Shown: piece after piece, positions 5,171 to 6,101 of the stretch | Layout: every line of letters begins with the position of its first letter | Numbering within the stretch: position 1 is the first letter of the stretch | NCBI GenBank assembly: GCA_016715945.1 | Contig: JADJXJ010000004.1 | Location: 1 to 6,101 of the forward strand | DNA length: 6,101 bases | Direction of reading: 5' to 3' | From: Bacteroidota bacterium | Lineage (GTDB): Bacteria; Bacteroidota; Bacteroidia; Bacteroidales; F082 | Translations under genes and position numbers: made by a program | The notes under the pieces: generated by a model | Seen by the model: the letters and a program-made list of their open reading frames with translations, nothing else | What the model was told of the DNA's origin: nothing | The model's database searches: none

Positions 5171-5456
5171 ACAAACCTGCCTTGCTGGCCGGGCACCACC
5201 AAGTATGGTGACCAGCCTGCCAAGCTACGGCGGCTGACCCGCACTCGCACTTTGGAGCCTGCGCCTGCTGCGTGAGCCAGTCGGTCAGTGGGGCAAACTG
5301 AGCCAGCGCGCCCTCAGAGCTGTATACCTGCTCTAGCTCCGAAATGGCTTTGGCCCAAGCGTCGGCGCGGTCACTGGAGCTGGTCTGCAACCGATACCAG
5401 TCTACGAGCAGCTGGTGCGTGTCCGCCTCTGAGTGTTGTTGGCTTTTGGCGCTCAT
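5163..5456 (-). CDS. Hypothetical protein with C-terminal Cys/His cluster (97 aa)
   Basis: The ATG at 5456 has GGGAG at 5464-5468 seven bases upstream and overlaps the stop of the cytochrome gene as ATGA, so the two are probably translated together. Residues 1-65 are helical and hydrophilic (LLVDWYRLQTSSSDRADAW, then a helix around AISELEQVY). The end holds KCECGSAAVAWQAGHHTWWC (69-88): Cys70, Cys72, His83, His84 and Cys88. That set could bind a metal such as zinc in a ribbon-like fold, or less likely iron. There is no signal peptide, so it would stay in the cytoplasm. I do not recognise the family. Linkage to the cytochrome is by position only. Confidence 0.75.
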   Translation of the reverse strand: MSAKSQQHSEADTHQLLVDWYRLQTSSSDRADAWAKAISELEQVYSSEGALAQFAPLTDWLTQQAQAPKCECGSAAVAWQAGHHTWWCPASKAGLYD

Positions 5457-5731
5457 GGCTTAGCTCCCGACTGCACCCAAAGCTTCAGTAGGTCGCGGTC
5501 AGACTCTGAAATCCGGCCATACTTGGGCATTTCTCGGCCGGTCACCTTGCGCACAATGGCGGCGCGCAGCTGGTACGCAACGGCATACTGTTGCACGTTG
5601 GGCAGCGGGTTGGCGCCGTTGTGGCAAGTAGCGCACGACCTAGCCATGACAGGCTTTATGTCGGCAGCAAAGCTAATTTCGCTTGCGTTGGCTTTAAATG
5701 CACTTAAGGCTAACAGTAGCAGCATACTCAT
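5453..5731 (-). CDS. Secreted c-type cytochrome, single haem, phage-encoded
   Basis: This 92-residue precursor starts MSMLLLLALSAFKANA, a short signal peptide with a likely A-N-A cleavage site after residue 16, though it lacks the usual early positive charge. The mature part of about 76 residues opens ISFAADIKPVMARSCATCHN. CATCH (33-37) is the haem c attachment motif, with His37 as one axial ligand; Met68 in GREMPKYG is the likely other ligand. The remainder (SESDRDLLKLWVQSGAKP) is the closing helix. The layout 'F-x-x-x-I-x-P-h ... C-x-x-C-H ... MP ... W-h-x-x-G-A' matches small bacterial cytochromes c of the kind found in oxidase, dehydrogenase and planctomycete-type cytochrome domains. It would work in the periplasm and need the host's cytochrome c maturation system. 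The start overlaps the polymerase stop (ATGA) with GGAG at 5739-5742, and its stop overlaps the next start. The electron partner is unknown. Confidence 0.85.
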   Translation of the reverse strand: MSMLLLLALSAFKANASEISFAADIKPVMARSCATCHNGANPLPNVQQYAVAYQLRAAIVRKVTGREMPKYGRISESDRDLLKLWVQSGAKP

Positions 5732-6101
5732 TTTATTGCTCCATAACGCGTTCCAATTACTGGCTCTGCTTTTAAGTTTACGCTAAGCGTTGTAGTATTT
5801 TCCATAACATTTTGCATTATTTTTGCGGCCTGTTGCTCATGTCCGGCTTTACAGGACACCAGCAGTTCGTCATGGATATTGGCAATAATGGTGGCCGGTA
5901 CACCCTCAGCCTTATAAGCCTTGGCCAGCGCAATAGCCGCCCGGTTTACAATGCTAGCGGCCCCGCCTTGCGTAGGATAGTTAATGGCCGCATTTAGGGC
6001 CTTTTTGAGCGTGCGGCGGTGTTTTTTCATCTGGTCGTATATTGCGGGCTGGTGATTGTACTGTTTCCAAAGCTCCAGGCTGTCCAAAATGCCGGTGCCA
6101 T
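5728..6101 (-). CDS. Phage family A DNA polymerase, C-terminal fragment
   Basis: The frame is open to the window edge and lacks its start; only about the last 124 residues are seen. The end carries the hallmarks of the palm of Pol I/T7-type polymerases: NYPTQGGAASIVNRAAIAL (nucleotides about 5926-5982), corresponding to the 'N.PhQGxxA' helix, and IIANIHDELLVS, with the motif C His-Asp-Glu at 5866-5874. The Asp of HDE is one of the two metal-binding catalytic residues; the other (motif A) is outside the window. The final strands EPVIGTRYGAIK finish the fold, so the C-terminus appears intact. This enzyme would copy the phage genome. It heads the visible part of the minus-strand operon and overlaps the cytochrome gene by four bases. 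A TTG-started reading at 6087 is not the real start. Confidence 0.9.
   Translation of the reverse strand, partial: GTGILDSLELWKQYNHQPAIYDQMKKHRRTLKKALNAAINYPTQGGAASIVNRAAIALAKAYKAEGVPATIIANIHDELLVSCKAGHEQQAAKIMQNVMENTTTLSVNLKAEPVIGTRYGAIK
5739..5742 (-). promoter_or_regulatory. Shine-Dalgarno GGAG of the cytochrome gene, inside the polymerase gene
   Basis: GGAG lies 7 bases upstream of the cytochrome ATG (5731), within the last codons of the DNA polymerase. With the ATGA overlap of stop and start, it indicates that the cytochrome is translated from the polymerase message and is a settled member of the phage operon. Confidence 0.7.

Overview
The window looks like part of a tailed double-stranded DNA bacteriophage genome (Caudoviricetes), or a prophage. 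It carries the end of a tail-fibre-type protein, a large virion-type multidomain protein, a RusA-type resolvase and the C-terminal part of a family A DNA polymerase. The genes are packed with overlaps of a few bases. A Gram-negative host is inferred, because one gene encodes a secreted c-type cytochrome that would need host haem-attachment machinery in the periplasm. Host genus and phage genus cannot be read from this stretch.

The layout is two convergent gene blocks. The plus-strand block (1-3670) reads: tail-fibre C-terminus (1-249), a 48-aa small protein (274-420), an 83-aa coiled-coil protein with a C-terminal membrane anchor (429-680), a 714-aa protein joining a GNAT acetyltransferase-like domain to an ADP-ribosyltransferase-like domain (682-2826), a 103-aa membrane protein with a Cys-rich tail (2828-3139), and a RusA-family Holliday junction resolvase (3194-3670).

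The minus-strand block reads right to left from 6101 to about 3750. It starts with the DNA polymerase C-terminus, followed by a signal-peptide-bearing cytochrome c with a CATCH haem motif (5453-5731). Next come a 97-aa protein with a Cys/His cluster, a 135-aa membrane-anchored protein, a 51-aa small membrane or secreted protein (4605-4760), and three small proteins of unknown function. Most junctions are 4-11 base overlaps, several of the ATGA type, so the block reads as one translationally coupled operon.

Between the blocks (3671-3855) lies a structured, GC-rich stretch. It holds inverted repeats that could end transcription from both sides, and two short minus-strand reading frames that look protein-like, one with an AT-hook-like PRGRPSK motif. 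This part is uncertain.

The most striking feature is the cytochrome c, wedged between the DNA polymerase and other phage genes by ATGA overlaps on both sides. It is therefore part of the phage replication-side operon. The GNAT plus ART protein is a plausible effector delivered with the virion.
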